Below, piece by piece: positions 1 to 12,399 of a DNA stretch of 48,587 nucleotides (position 1 is its first letter; every line of letters starts with the position of its first letter). Source of the stretch: CAUZFZ01 sp963579025 (lineage in GTDB: Bacteria > Planctomycetota > Planctomycetia > Planctomycetales > Planctomycetaceae); the NCBI GenBank assembly GCA_963579025.1, contig CAUZFZ010000064.1, positions 1-48,587 of the forward strand, written 5' to 3'. The notes beneath the pieces are model-generated. The model had not been told where the DNA came from and did no database searches. It saw only the letters and a program-made list of their open reading frames with translations. Position numbers and translations under genes: made by a program.

Positions 1-84
1 GTCTATCAAACGCAGAGTCGGCGGATACCGCAATCGTGAAAACTTCAAAACTGCTATCTACTTTTACTGTGGCGGACTCAATCT

Positions 85-372
85 CTACCCACGGTAGACC
101 CAGATGGACCAGTTTTCTGGAACAGTCATGAACTCGGCATACCCGCCGTCGACGTCACGTCCCATTGCGCAGAATTGCGGGCTGAGATTCTCCAGCTCGT
201 CGCCGCTCGATGAGTGAATCCAGCCAACGCCCACGCGCTGGCCTTCTCGCAACTTCGTGACTCCGCCGCCCAGGCGTTCTACTCGCCCGATGACTTCGTG
301 TCCGGGGACAACCGGAAACGACGACGGTGGTGTTTGGCCTTCGATCTCGTCGAGTTCCCCGGCCGTGTTGTT
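85..372 (-). pseudogene. Decayed zinc-dependent alcohol dehydrogenase fragment
   Basis: Reading the minus strand in one open frame down to a stop at 85-87 gives a recognisable piece of the GroES-like domain of a zinc-dependent alcohol dehydrogenase: ELDEIEG, then PVVPGHEVIGRVERLGGGV, then a G-Q-R-V-G-V-G-W block, then DVDGGYAEFMTVPENW. There is no start codon or catalytic cysteine box upstream, and the frame stops right after PENW, so the whole nucleotide-binding domain is missing. The loop that normally carries the four structural-zinc cysteines is reduced to HSSSGDELENLSPQFC. The family call rests on remembered consensus. I infer a dead, internally deleted remnant; a domain-only functional product is very unlikely. 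Confidence 0.6.
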
Positions 373-488
373 TGAAACAAGGCCCCGTGCTGCGTCGCCC
401 CGGACTCTGGCGACATCCCCGCTTCATTCGCGCAGTCATCTCTTGAAGTTACAACGCGGGTGTCAATTCACGTCCAGGGAACCCGTCA

Positions 489-3377
489 ATGAACTTGCCC
501 GGAATTCGTACCCGTCTCCAATGCGTCAATGCCATAGCCATCGTGTTGCTTGTTTTGACCGCTCGTGTGGAATCCGCCGAGAAGCCGGCGCCTGAGCGGC
601 CGCCGAACTTCATCGTCATCAACATCGACGATCTCGGATATGCGGACATCGAGCCATTCGGTTCAAAGGTGAACCGCACGCCGAATCTGAATCGAATGGC
701 TGAGGAAGGTCGAAAGCTGACTTCCTTCTATGCGGCCCCCGTGTGTTCGCCATCGCGCGCGTCACTCATGACCGGCAGCTATCCGAAGCGGGCACTCACG
801 ATTCCGCATGTCCTGTTTCCGGGATTCGCGACCGGGCTGCATTCGGACGAGGTCACGGTCGCCGAACTCCTCAAGAAGCAGGGGTATGCAACCGGGATCG
901 TCGGCAAGTGGCACTTGGGCGATCAGCCGGAGTTTCTCCCGCGGAAGCACGGCTTTGATTATTCCTTCGGGCTGCCCTACTCAAACGACATGGGACCGGC
1001 GTCCGATGGCGTGAAGAGCAACTTCGGCGTTCCCTTGCCGAAGCCGCGGGTTGGTCGCAATGGCCAGCCACCGCTACCTCTGATGCGCAACGAAACCGTT
1101 CTCAAACGAGTGCTGCAGGACGATCAGCAGTCGATCGTGGAAAGCTACACACAGGAAGCCGTCAGCTTTCTGTGGAAGCACCGGCGCAAGCCATTCTTCC
1201 TGTACCTGCCGCACACGGCCGTGCACTTTCCGCTCTATCCCGGCAAACGCTTCCAGGGCAAGTCGAAGCACGGGCTGTTCGGCGACTGGGTTGAGGAACT
1301 GGACTGGAGTGTCGGACAGATCATGACAACGCTGCGTCAGCTTGGTCTGGACGAAAACACGCTGGTCATTTTCACATCGGACAACGGCGGCCAGAATCGG
1401 CATGGGGCGATCAACGAGCCACTTCGCGGCGGCAAGGGCAGCACGTTCGAAGGCGGCATGCGCGTCCCGACGATTGCCTGGTGGCCGGGGAAGATTCCGC
1501 CCGGCACGGAAACGAACGCGATCACCAGCATGATGGATATCCTGCCGACCTTCACGAAGCTGGCCGGTGGCAAGGTGCCCACGGATCGTAAGCTCGACGG
1601 CCACGACATCTGGCCACTGCTGGCCGGCGACAAGAACGCAAAGTCATCATACGACGCATTCTACTACTTCCGCGGCTTCAACCTGCAAGCCGTGCGCAGC
1701 GGCGACTGGAAGCTGCTGCTGGCTAAAGGTGAGCTTTACAACCTGAAAGATGACATCTCGGAAGCGAACAACGTCGCACAGGACAACCCCGACATTGTGG
1801 CCAGACTCCGTGGTTTCGCCGAGAGGATGGACGGTGATCTGGGAGTCAAAGACCTCGGCCCGGGCTGCCGGCCGCTGGGTCGCGTCGAGAATGCTCAGCC
1901 GCTGATCGCTCAGGATGGGACAGTCCGGCCCGGATTCGAGCCGCCGGCCGTTTATGCCGGCCAGGGCATCATGCTCGGCGAAGTGACTCCAAACGGTGTC
2001 GTCGCACAGATTCGGCTGACGGCTGCGGACTCGCTTGTTTCAGGCGACGTTCCTGGAGCCGCCGGTGCTGTTCGCTTCCAGATCGAGCCGGCTCAAAGGC
2101 TGCACAGCAAAGAGCGGCCGATTCGGTCCAGAACGCTCTCGACATCTTCCGAGGGGGATTTCATCGCCCGGCAGGTCTTCACTCGCCTGTCGCCCGGCAT
2201 GGAATATCGCGTGGTCTCGTGGATCGGCCCGAACAAAGACGAATTACGTGACGGGCCATCCGCCACGTTCAGGACACTTCCCGGAGTAGAGAAGTCCGAT
2301 TCGGTGAAGTTCGTCGTTGTTACAGGAATGAACTACGCGAAGTTTCACGGTGACGAGCGTATCGACCGGAAAATCCATCTGGCGAACAACAACACCGAGC
2401 TGCCAAAACCCTACGCCGGTCCCGACAAGCATCTTGGCTATCCAGCGCTGCACGCAATTCGCGGACTGCAACCGCATTTCTTCGTCGGCACTGGCGACAA
2501 CGTTTATTACGACACGCCAAAGAAGCCACGCGCGGAAAACGTGCCACAGCTTCGTCAGAAATGGCACGAGCAGTTCGTCCAGCCGCGCTATCGCGATCTG
2601 TTCGCGGCCGTACCGACGTACTGGATGATCGACGACCACGATTACCGTATCGACGACGGGGATAACACGGGGGACCACTTGCCATCACCGGAAACCGGCC
2701 GGCGCATGATGCTCGAACAGCTACCGCTGGCCGCGACCGATGACAAAGATGCGAAGACGTATCGCACTCACCGGGTCAGCAGAGACCTGCAAATCTGGTT
2801 TCCTGAGAACCGTATGTATCGCAGTCCGAACGCGATGGAAGACGGACCGAAGAAATCGATCTGGGGAAAGGAGCAACGTGAGTGGCTGCAGAAGACGCTC
2901 GGCGAAAGTGATGCGACATTCAAGCTGTTGATCTCACCGAACCCAATGGTCGGGCCAGACGACGCTCGCAAGTTTGACAACCACACAAACTTCGGCGGCT
3001 TCCGGCACGAACGCGACTCGTTCTTTGCATGGCTCGACGACGTTGGAATCTCCTCGGAGCAGTTCTTCATGGTGTGCGGGGACCGACACTGGCAATATCG
3101 GTCCGTTCACTCGACGGGTTACGAGGAGTTCTCATGTGGTGCCCTGGTCGATGCGAATTCGCGTCCGGGGCGCAAGCCGGGTGACCCCAAGTCAACGGAT
3201 CCCAAAGGGTTGATCAAGCAGGTCTATTCGCAGAAGAAACCATCCGGTGGATTTCTGGAAATCGAATCCAGGCTTACGAACGACACCAAGGTGCAGACGC
3301 TGACGTTTCGATTCCGCGATGAGCACGGTGTTGTCCTGTACCAGGACACAAAACGGGCCGAAGGCAGCGAAGAATAA
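489..3377 (+). CDS. Secreted sulfatase fused to PhoD-like phosphatase
   Basis: A 962-residue protein predicted to be exported and to hydrolyse sulfate or phosphate esters. Residues 1-29 form a signal peptide. Residues about 38-455 are a formylglycine sulfatase: metal ligands in NIDDLG (D47, D48), the maturation box CSPSR with C86 as the formylglycine precursor, GKWHLG (K140, H142), H242 and TSDNGG (D298, N299). From about 485 to the end a second enzyme follows: an Ig-like lead-in (GEVTPNGVVAQIRLT), then metallophosphoesterase motifs GTGDNVYYD, MIDDHDYRIDDGDN and VCGDRHW, as in the PhoD/phospholipase D-type alkaline phosphatase family. The start at 489 is preceded by AGGGA at good spacing. It converges on the next gene, and its neighbours suggest glycan breakdown. 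Both active sites look intact. A sequencing fusion is unlikely because one frame spans both domains. Confidence 0.88.
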   Translation: MNLPGIRTRLQCVNAIAIVLLVLTARVESAEKPAPERPPNFIVINIDDLGYADIEPFGSKVNRTPNLNRMAEEGRKLTSFYAAPVCSPSRASLMTGSYPKRALTIPHVLFPGFATGLHSDEVTVAELLKKQGYATGIVGKWHLGDQPEFLPRKHGFDYSFGLPYSNDMGPASDGVKSNFGVPLPKPRVGRNGQPPLPLMRNETVLKRVLQDDQQSIVESYTQEAVSFLWKHRRKPFFLYLPHTAVHFPLYPGKRFQGKSKHGLFGDWVEELDWSVGQIMTTLRQLGLDENTLVIFTSDNGGQNRHGAINEPLRGGKGSTFEGGMRVPTIAWWPGKIPPGTETNAITSMMDILPTFTKLAGGKVPTDRKLDGHDIWPLLAGDKNAKSSYDAFYYFRGFNLQAVRSGDWKLLLAKGELYNLKDDISEANNVAQDNPDIVARLRGFAERMDGDLGVKDLGPGCRPLGRVENAQPLIAQDGTVRPGFEPPAVYAGQGIMLGEVTPNGVVAQIRLTAADSLVSGDVPGAAGAVRFQIEPAQRLHSKERPIRSRTLSTSSEGDFIARQVFTRLSPGMEYRVVSWIGPNKDELRDGPSATFRTLPGVEKSDSVKFVVVTGMNYAKFHGDERIDRKIHLANNNTELPKPYAGPDKHLGYPALHAIRGLQPHFFVGTGDNVYYDTPKKPRAENVPQLRQKWHEQFVQPRYRDLFAAVPTYWMIDDHDYRIDDGDNTGDHLPSPETGRRMMLEQLPLAATDDKDAKTYRTHRVSRDLQIWFPENRMYRSPNAMEDGPKKSIWGKEQREWLQKTLGESDATFKLLISPNPMVGPDDARKFDNHTNFGGFRHERDSFFAWLDDVGISSEQFFMVCGDRHWQYRSVHSTGYEEFSCGALVDANSRPGRKPGDPKSTDPKGLIKQVYSQKKPSGGFLEIESRLTNDTKVQTLTFRFRDEHGVVLYQDTKRAEGSEE

Positions 3378-3392
3378 AGCATCGAGCGAGGA

Positions 3393-3420
3393 GGTAGCCG
3401 GCCGAAAGGGCCGTTCCTAC
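3393..3420. repeat. Short imperfect hairpin after the sulfatase
   Basis: GTAGCCGGCC GAAA GGGCCGTTCCTAC forms a hairpin with a GAAA loop, 15 bp after the sulfatase stop and between convergent genes. It may terminate transcription. Its right end CCGTTCCTAC also occurs at 39276-39285, so it may belong to a dispersed repeat family. Confidence 0.4.
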
Positions 3421-3488
3421 CGCGACCGACTGACGGTTACACAGAGCCGGCTGCTGGAATTGAACGACAAACTGCCCCCAACGGACAT

Positions 3489-4778
3489 TCATTCCGGAGT
3501 CTGCCTGTTCGTTGCTCCCAGCGCGGCTTCGATCATCGCGACCGCCTGACGGTCATCACGTTTAAGCGGTTCCAGCGCTTTTAATTCCGCCAAACGCTTC
3601 TTGAGAACTTCAATCAGAGCAGGAGTCAGGGGGATCCGCTTGTTGTAGGTTTTTCCGCGACTACTGACGCCGGTGACAGCCGTCATCACGCGCCCGGCAG
3701 CGAATTGCAGATTGAATCGTGTCGACTCACGGACCAGCCTGATGTGCGACCGGATGAGCGTCTCGGCGACGCCCTCGTCCTCACTGTCGGACTCCAGATA
3801 AATCATCTGCAGGCACACGCACAATGTTTCGAGCTGTGCAATCGGCATTCCGTCGACCACGCGTAATCTTCGTGCAATCACCGTACCTGTCTCACGCGGG
3901 TAACTGCGGCACATCCCGAAAAGTGTGACGCCAAAGTGAGTAAACAAACCATCGTCGACTATGTTCTTCCAGATGATTCCAGCCGCTGGATCGGGACACA
4001 TGATGATTTCGATCCAGCGATCACGGCGCTCGGGTGAATCACGGAAGGCCCGCGTCTCGGCAAGCATTCGGTCCGCATGCACCCATAGAACCATTCGCGT
4101 CGTGGCAATATCCGATTGCCACACCCGGTGAAGGACGCGATCGACGGCTTCGCGGTCCACGTCAGCAAGCGTAAAGACGCCCGAGAAACATTCCTGAGCG
4201 ACAAATGTGCTGACGTTGGGGTCGAGGATCAGTTCATCGCACCGTGCAATGCGGGCGTCAACGTCCTTCGCCGCAACATCCCGCAGTACATTCAAATCAT
4301 TCGCCAAATTACGGGGAGACTTGTCGACAGCGTAGACGGCTTCGGTACCGGATGTGACAAGAAGCCGGGCTTCGTTACGGTCACGTCCGAGCCGCGGGTT
4401 ACGCCTGAGAAACATGACAAACTGTTTTCCCGGAACGAAACAATCCTTCCCGCACCATTCAAGATGTCCGGCATATTCAATACCTATTGCCACGCGATAT
4501 TCGTCGCCTGTTTTCAGTCCTAAAGTTCCGGGTGTCACTTCCAGAACCCGCGTGGCGCGAAACGTCACAGCCTGCACGGATTTCCGCACGGTCGGTTCAA
4601 CGAGAATCACGTCAGCAACAACTGCGGCGTGTTCGGTTCTAAGCAGTTTTAGAATGGGTTGCCGTCGAAATCGAGCAGCAACTCCTACATCGTTGATCAG
4701 AAGTACTCCAAAGCACGCTAACCACATGGACGTCATCAACGTTTTTCGTGTTCGTTCAGATTCCGTGACAGATTTCAC
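3489..4778 (-). CDS. Secreted protein with NTR-like domain, unknown function
   Basis: A 429-residue protein starting with GTG at 4778 behind a GGAA box. Residues 14-35 are hydrophobic and look like a signal peptide or anchor. Residues about 45-155 (AAVVADVILVEPTV, then FRATRVLEVTPGTLG, then a WCGKDCFVPGKQFVMFLRR block) resemble the small beta-barrel of the NTR/TIMP-like kind seen in many secreted bacterial proteins: exposure-to-exit strands, a cysteine pair, then a 'G.. .V.FLR' strand. The remainder, from about 160 to 425, looks helical and ends in charged KKRLAELKALEPLKRDD helices; I recognise no catalytic motif. The gene is transcribed away from the PSD1 operon, with 249 bp between the two starts. 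The NTR call is an inference from pattern; the function is unknown. Confidence 0.7.
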   Translation of the reverse strand: MKSVTESERTRKTLMTSMWLACFGVLLINDVGVAARFRRQPILKLLRTEHAAVVADVILVEPTVRKSVQAVTFRATRVLEVTPGTLGLKTGDEYRVAIGIEYAGHLEWCGKDCFVPGKQFVMFLRRNPRLGRDRNEARLLVTSGTEAVYAVDKSPRNLANDLNVLRDVAAKDVDARIARCDELILDPNVSTFVAQECFSGVFTLADVDREAVDRVLHRVWQSDIATTRMVLWVHADRMLAETRAFRDSPERRDRWIEIIMCPDPAAGIIWKNIVDDGLFTHFGVTLFGMCRSYPRETGTVIARRLRVVDGMPIAQLETLCVCLQMIYLESDSEDEGVAETLIRSHIRLVRESTRFNLQFAAGRVMTAVTGVSSRGKTYNKRIPLTPALIEVLKKRLAELKALEPLKRDDRQAVAMIEAALGATNRQTPE

Positions 4779-5015
4779 GTATCATTTCCAATGACGTTGC
4801 CAGCGGTTTCGATCCCATTCGGATCATCGAGTTAGCTGTGTACGACTACCGGTAGCAATGTCGCTGTTTTCAGGTTACTGACGAAGCAGTTGAATCCCAA
4901 TAGCGTAATCGAACTGACGGATGCAAAGCGCTCGAACGGTTGTTGTGCGGGCTGGTTGCAGTCGCGTGCTGCATCCGATTTGATTCAGCTGGCAATCTCA
5001 CGCCGCTCATACATC

Positions 5016-5022
5016 AAGGTGG
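5016..5022 (+). promoter_or_regulatory. Ribosome binding site deciding the PSD1-1 start
   Basis: AAGGTGG lies five bases before the ATG at 5028, just ahead of a hydrophobic signal sequence. The longer frame beginning with TTG at 4890 has no such site and would bury the signal peptide. Confidence 0.6.
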
Positions 5023-5027
5023 ATTAC

Positions 5028-8000
5028 ATGTCCCGGGTCGAGCCACAACGCGTCGTCGTATGCCTGGTTGCGACGTGTCTTGCGTCGGGCCCATTCGTGT
5101 CCGCAGATGATGCTCCGCCGGACTTTGACCGGACGGTTGCCCCGCTCCTCGCGGCACGGTGTCTGGATTGCCACAGTGGCCGCGAGCCCAAAGGCGGTTT
5201 GGATCTCGCATCACACCAGTCAGCACTCAAAGGCGGTGAAAGCGGAGTCGTACTGAAGCCGGGCAAACTCGATGCCAGCGTTCTTTGGGAACGGGTGCGT
5301 GACGAGGAAATGCCGCCAAAACACCCGCTCACCGATTCCGAGGAATCAACGCTCAAACTGTGGATCGAGTCCGGTGCGAAGTGGGGTTCGGATCCGATAG
5401 ACCGATTCCGCTACACGACCGATCGTCGGGCCGGATACGACTGGTGGTCGTTGCAGCCGCTTAAGCTGACGGGGCCGCCGGAGATTGGCGACACGGCTTG
5501 GCCTCGCAATGCCATTGATGAATTCGTGTGGTGGCGTCTTGGTCTGGCTGGTCTGGAGCCTTCGCCGCCGGCTGATCCGCGATCTCTGATTCGACGCGTG
5601 TACTTCGACCTGATCGGTTTGCCGCCGAGTCCCAATGTCGTTGCGGCATTCATTCGCAATTCGTCCGACGAAGAGTACGCGAAGATTGTCGACGGCCTGC
5701 TCAAGTCGCCGCGTTACGGCGAGCGCTGGGGACGACACTGGCTCGACGTTGTGCGCTTCGGGGAAAGCGACGGGTTCGAACGAAACGGTCCACGAAACAA
5801 CTTCTGGCACTACCGTGACTGGGTGATCGAAGCCCTCAATCGCGACATGCCGTACGACGAATTCGTCCGCATGCAGCTCATGGGTGACCTGCTGAAGCCC
5901 GGTCGAGAAGGCGCCGCGGCTACGGGGTTTCTCGTCGCCGGTGTCCACAACACCGTGGTTGGTGGTAGCGAGCGAATGAAGAAGCTTGCGAAGCAGGACG
6001 AACTGGAAGAGGTGATCGGAGCGATCGGTCAGACATTCCTGGGACTGACCGTCAATTGCAGCCGCTGCCACGATCACAAGTTCGATCCGATTCGACAGAC
6101 CGAGTACTACCAGATGATCGCGTCCATCTCGGGTATGACGCATGGCGAACGCGTCGAGCAGACACCGATCGATCAGCAGCAGCTCAACGAGCTGGCGGCG
6201 AGCATTGCCAGCCACTCGAAACAACTTGCCGCAATCGACTCGGCAGCACGAAAGTCGATTCTGGCCGCGAGAAAGAAGGGGACAGCGAAACCGCCTGAAC
6301 CACCGGCGGCATTCGCCCGCTGGGAGTTCGACGGAAACTTCAACGACAGCATCGGCAAGTTGCACGGTAAACCGGTTGGCGGAGCCAGGATAGAAGACGG
6401 CGCTCTGATCGTTGATGGCAAGTCGTATGTTGAGACCCCGGTACTTGACCGGCAAATCAAGGAGAAAACTCTTGAAGCGTGGGTGCAGGTCGACGATCTG
6501 AATCAGCGAGGCGGCGCGGCGATCAGCCTGGAGACTCCGGGCGGCGGCGCGTTCGACGCGATCGTCTTTGGCGAGCGTGAGCCTAAACGCTGGATGGCCG
6601 GCAGCAACGGATTTGTACGCACCGAGTCGTTCAAGGCTCCCGAAGACAACGACGCGGCCAAACGCCCCGTCCATGTTGCGATCGTCTACAAGTCAGATGG
6701 AACGATCATTGGCTACCGCGACGGACTGTCGTACGGCCAACCGATTCGTAAGAGTGGTCTTCAGACGTACGCGCCGAAGCAGTCACACCTGCTCTTCGGA
6801 CTGCGACATAGTCCCGGAAGCGGCAACCGGTTCCTGAAAGCCCGAATCCTGAAAGTAGCTCTGTACGATCGGGCGCTGACGCCCGACGCCGTGGCCGCTT
6901 CCGCCGGCAGCAGCTCCGACTACGTTCCAGAGAAGCAGATCATCGAATCATTGACCGAGGAGAAGAGGAAGGAGCGAGCCGACCTGAAATCAAATCTGGC
7001 TGCGTTACAGAACGAACACAAGTCGCTGGAAGCGTCGGCCAATCTCAAGATCTACACGATGAATCCCGGCAATCCGGGAACGATCCGTTTTCTTGAACGT
7101 GGCGATATCGAAGTCGAAGGCGATGTCATGTCGCCCGGCGGAGTTGCCGCGGTCAAAGGTGTCAGTTCCAACTTCGACCTGACTCCGTCGTCTCCCGAGG
7201 CAGACCGCCGCCGCAAGTTGGCTGCGTGGATCACCGGCCCCGACAACTCATTGTTCGCTCGCACGATCGTCAACCGTGTCTGGCATTACCATTTCGGCAC
7301 GGGCATCGTTGAAACACCGAACGACCTGGGCTTCAACGGTGGGCGCCCGAGTCATCCGGAACTGCTCGACTGGCTGGCCGGGCAGCTCAAGCAGGACGGT
7401 TTTCGATTGAAGGCCCTGCATCGGATGATTGTGACGTCCAGCACCTATCGCCAGGCGTCCGGTCAGAACGCAGAGGCCAGCAAACTTGACGCCGGCAATC
7501 GGCTGTTGTGGCGTGCGAATCCCAGGCGACTGGAAGCCGAGGCTATTCGAGACGCGATCCTTGTCTCCGCCGGAAAGCTGAATGAGAGTGCTGGTGGGCC
7601 GGGCTACATCGATGTCAGTGTCACGCCAAATAACGGCACAACCTACTACGAACCAATCGACGTGGATGGCGACAACTTCTTTCGCCGCACCGTGTATCGC
7701 TTCACTCCACGCGGCGGACGTAGTGCACTGCTGGATGCTTTCGATTGTCCGGACCCGTCGACAGCTGCTCCGCGCCGAGCTGTCACCACGACTCCGCTGC
7801 AGGCACTCAGCTTGCTGAACAACGCCTTCGTGCTCCGCATGTCGGATTACTTTGCGGCACGAATCACGAGTGACACCGGCAATGATGTCTCCGCTCAAGT
7901 CGATCGAGCCTGGCACGTGGCACTCGCACGCAGGCCGCGTAATTCAGAGCGGAAACTTTCGGAGAACCTTGTGAAGGAACACGGTCTGGCGGCACTGTGC

Positions 8001-8042
8001 CGTGGACTGTTCAATGCGAATGAGTTTGTGATTCTCGAGTAG
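5028..8042 (+). CDS. PSCyt1/PSD1 cytochrome-like protein with LamG insert
   Basis: A 1004-residue exported protein of the planctomycete PSCyt1-DUF1549-DUF1553 (PSD1) type. Residues 1-26 form a signal peptide. A c-type heme motif, CLDCH (C45, C48, H49), lies in the N-terminal cytochrome-like domain, followed by the DUF1549 region (WGRHWLDVVRFGESDGFERN). A second CxxCH, CSRCHDHKFDP, lies near residue 344. Residues about 428-625 are a concanavalin/LamG-like beta sandwich (WEFDGNFNDSIGKLHG to VALYDRALTPDAV), and the DUF1553 part (FARTIVNRVWHYHFGTGIVETPNDLG) closes the protein. The biochemical role of the family is unknown; the heme sites suggest electron transfer and the insert suggests glycan binding. 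It is the first gene of a four-gene run with a DUF1501 partner 63 bp downstream. Confidence 0.9.
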   Translation: MSRVEPQRVVVCLVATCLASGPFVSADDAPPDFDRTVAPLLAARCLDCHSGREPKGGLDLASHQSALKGGESGVVLKPGKLDASVLWERVRDEEMPPKHPLTDSEESTLKLWIESGAKWGSDPIDRFRYTTDRRAGYDWWSLQPLKLTGPPEIGDTAWPRNAIDEFVWWRLGLAGLEPSPPADPRSLIRRVYFDLIGLPPSPNVVAAFIRNSSDEEYAKIVDGLLKSPRYGERWGRHWLDVVRFGESDGFERNGPRNNFWHYRDWVIEALNRDMPYDEFVRMQLMGDLLKPGREGAAATGFLVAGVHNTVVGGSERMKKLAKQDELEEVIGAIGQTFLGLTVNCSRCHDHKFDPIRQTEYYQMIASISGMTHGERVEQTPIDQQQLNELAASIASHSKQLAAIDSAARKSILAARKKGTAKPPEPPAAFARWEFDGNFNDSIGKLHGKPVGGARIEDGALIVDGKSYVETPVLDRQIKEKTLEAWVQVDDLNQRGGAAISLETPGGGAFDAIVFGEREPKRWMAGSNGFVRTESFKAPEDNDAAKRPVHVAIVYKSDGTIIGYRDGLSYGQPIRKSGLQTYAPKQSHLLFGLRHSPGSGNRFLKARILKVALYDRALTPDAVAASAGSSSDYVPEKQIIESLTEEKRKERADLKSNLAALQNEHKSLEASANLKIYTMNPGNPGTIRFLERGDIEVEGDVMSPGGVAAVKGVSSNFDLTPSSPEADRRRKLAAWITGPDNSLFARTIVNRVWHYHFGTGIVETPNDLGFNGGRPSHPELLDWLAGQLKQDGFRLKALHRMIVTSSTYRQASGQNAEASKLDAGNRLLWRANPRRLEAEAIRDAILVSAGKLNESAGGPGYIDVSVTPNNGTTYYEPIDVDGDNFFRRTVYRFTPRGGRSALLDAFDCPDPSTAAPRRAVTTTPLQALSLLNNAFVLRMSDYFAARITSDTGNDVSAQVDRAWHVALARRPRNSERKLSENLVKEHGLAALCRGLFNANEFVILE

Positions 8043-8105
8043 CCTTGAATTTCCCGTTTGACACCGCCACCCCTCACTACGCCGTTCGATTCTGGATGAA
8101 ACCCA

Positions 8106-9526
8106 ATGCTGAACTTGCAACGGCTCCATCGTCGCGACTTGTTTCACTGGGGCATTCAAGGACTCGGCGCAACCGCACTGCTCAGCATGCTGAAGCAGGA
8201 CGGGCTGGTTAAGGCTGCTCAGGTCCAGCCCGATTATTTCACTCACGAACCCATCGCGAAACGGGCGATTCACATCTGCCTGGTCGGCGGAATGAGCCAT
8301 GTCGACTCGTACGATTACAAGCCCGAACTGCAGAAGATGCATGGCAAGTCGCTGAAGTACGACAAGAAGCCGGACATCTTCTTCGGCCGCGTGGGACTGC
8401 TGCGGAAGAACGACTGGGAATTCAAGCCGCGCGGCGAAAGCGGATTGATGATCTCGGACATGTTTCCCGGCATCGCGGAAATGGGCGACGAACTGTGTGT
8501 GTTGCGGTCAATGGTGTCGAACTCGGCGAATCACACGCCCGCACTGTTTCAGGAGAACTCGGGCTTTGAGTTCAACGGGTTTCCGGCCATGGGTAGCTGG
8601 ATGTCCTACGGACTCGGTTCCGAGACAAATTCCCTGCCGTCCTTCGTCGTCCTGCCCGATGGACGCGGCGGACCAAACGGCGGAGCAACCAACTGGTCGA
8701 ACGGATTTCTCCCGGCTCAGTTTCAGGGAGTCGTCATGCAGGGTGGCGATCGGCCGGTGCGAGATCTGTTTCCGGCTCGAAAACTCAAACCGGGCGCAGA
8801 CGAGGCGACGCGTCAGTTCGTCAACGCGATCAATCGAGAACACCAGGAACGGGTCGGCGACGATCGAGAGCTGGCCGCTCGAATTCGCAGCTATGTATTG
8901 GCCGGGCAGATGCAACTGTCCGTGCCGGAAGTCAGTGACCTGTCCAGCGAGACTGAAAAGACTCAAGCGGCATACGGAGTCAACGACGAACAGACGTCAG
9001 ATATGGGCCGCCGCTGCCTGCTGGGCCGGCGACTGCTGGAGCGAGGAGTGCGTTTCGTGCAGCTTTACTCGGGCGGTCCCATTGCAGGGAACCCGCGAGC
9101 CAGTTGGGACGCTCACGAAAGTGTCCAGCAGAATCACGGTCACGAAGCTGGACGAATTGATCGACCGGTGGCCGCCCTGCTGCGTGACCTGAAAGAACGC
9201 GGCATGTTGAAAGATACGCTGGTACTGTTCACGACCGAGTTTGGCCGCACACCGTTCGCCCAGTCTGACGCCAATAAGGTCGGGCCGGGACGCGACCACA
9301 ATCGATACGGCTTCTCATGCTGGCTCGCCGGTGCCGGAGTGAAGGGTGGAACAGCAGTCGGCTCCACGGACGAAGTTGGCTGGAAAGCGGCCGAACGCCC
9401 GATCCCGTGGCACGACTTCCACGCGACTCTGCTGCACCTGTTCGGGATCGACCACGAGCGGCTGACCTTCTATCACAACGGCATTCAGCGCCGGCTGACC
9501 AACGTCCATGGTGAGGTGGTCGAAGA

Positions 9527-9539
<13 letters not shown>
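8106..9539 (+). CDS. DUF1501 protein, partner of PSD1-1
   Basis: A 477-residue DUF1501 protein, a family with an alkaline-phosphatase/sulfatase-like fold that in Planctomycetes almost always follows a PSD1 gene. The N terminus carries a twin-arginine-like signal, HRRDLFHWGIQGLGATALL, which suggests folded export by Tat. Family motifs seen are ICLVGGMSHVDSYDYKPEL, SNSANHTPALFQENSG, WDAHESVQQNHGHEAGRID, LFTTEFGRTPFAQ and GRDHNRYGFSCWLAG, ending with WHDFHATLLHLFGIDHERLT. Conserved H, D and E residues in these blocks would suit metal binding, but no reaction is established for the family. The last 13 bases overlap the start of the second PSD1 gene, so the two are very likely translationally coupled. 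Confidence 0.9.
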
Positions 9540-12397
<2,858 letters not shown>

Positions 12398-12399
12398 CG

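Noticed and set aside
4890..5027. Upstream extension of the first PSD1 protein from a TTG codon
   Set aside because: No ribosome site, and it places the signal peptide 46 residues inside the protein; the ATG at 5028 has AAGGTGG at correct spacing.
5346..6674. 442-codon frame on the minus strand inside the first PSD1 gene
   Set aside because: It is the antisense of conserved PSD1 coding sequence in a GC-rich genome; no ribosome site or recognisable domain.
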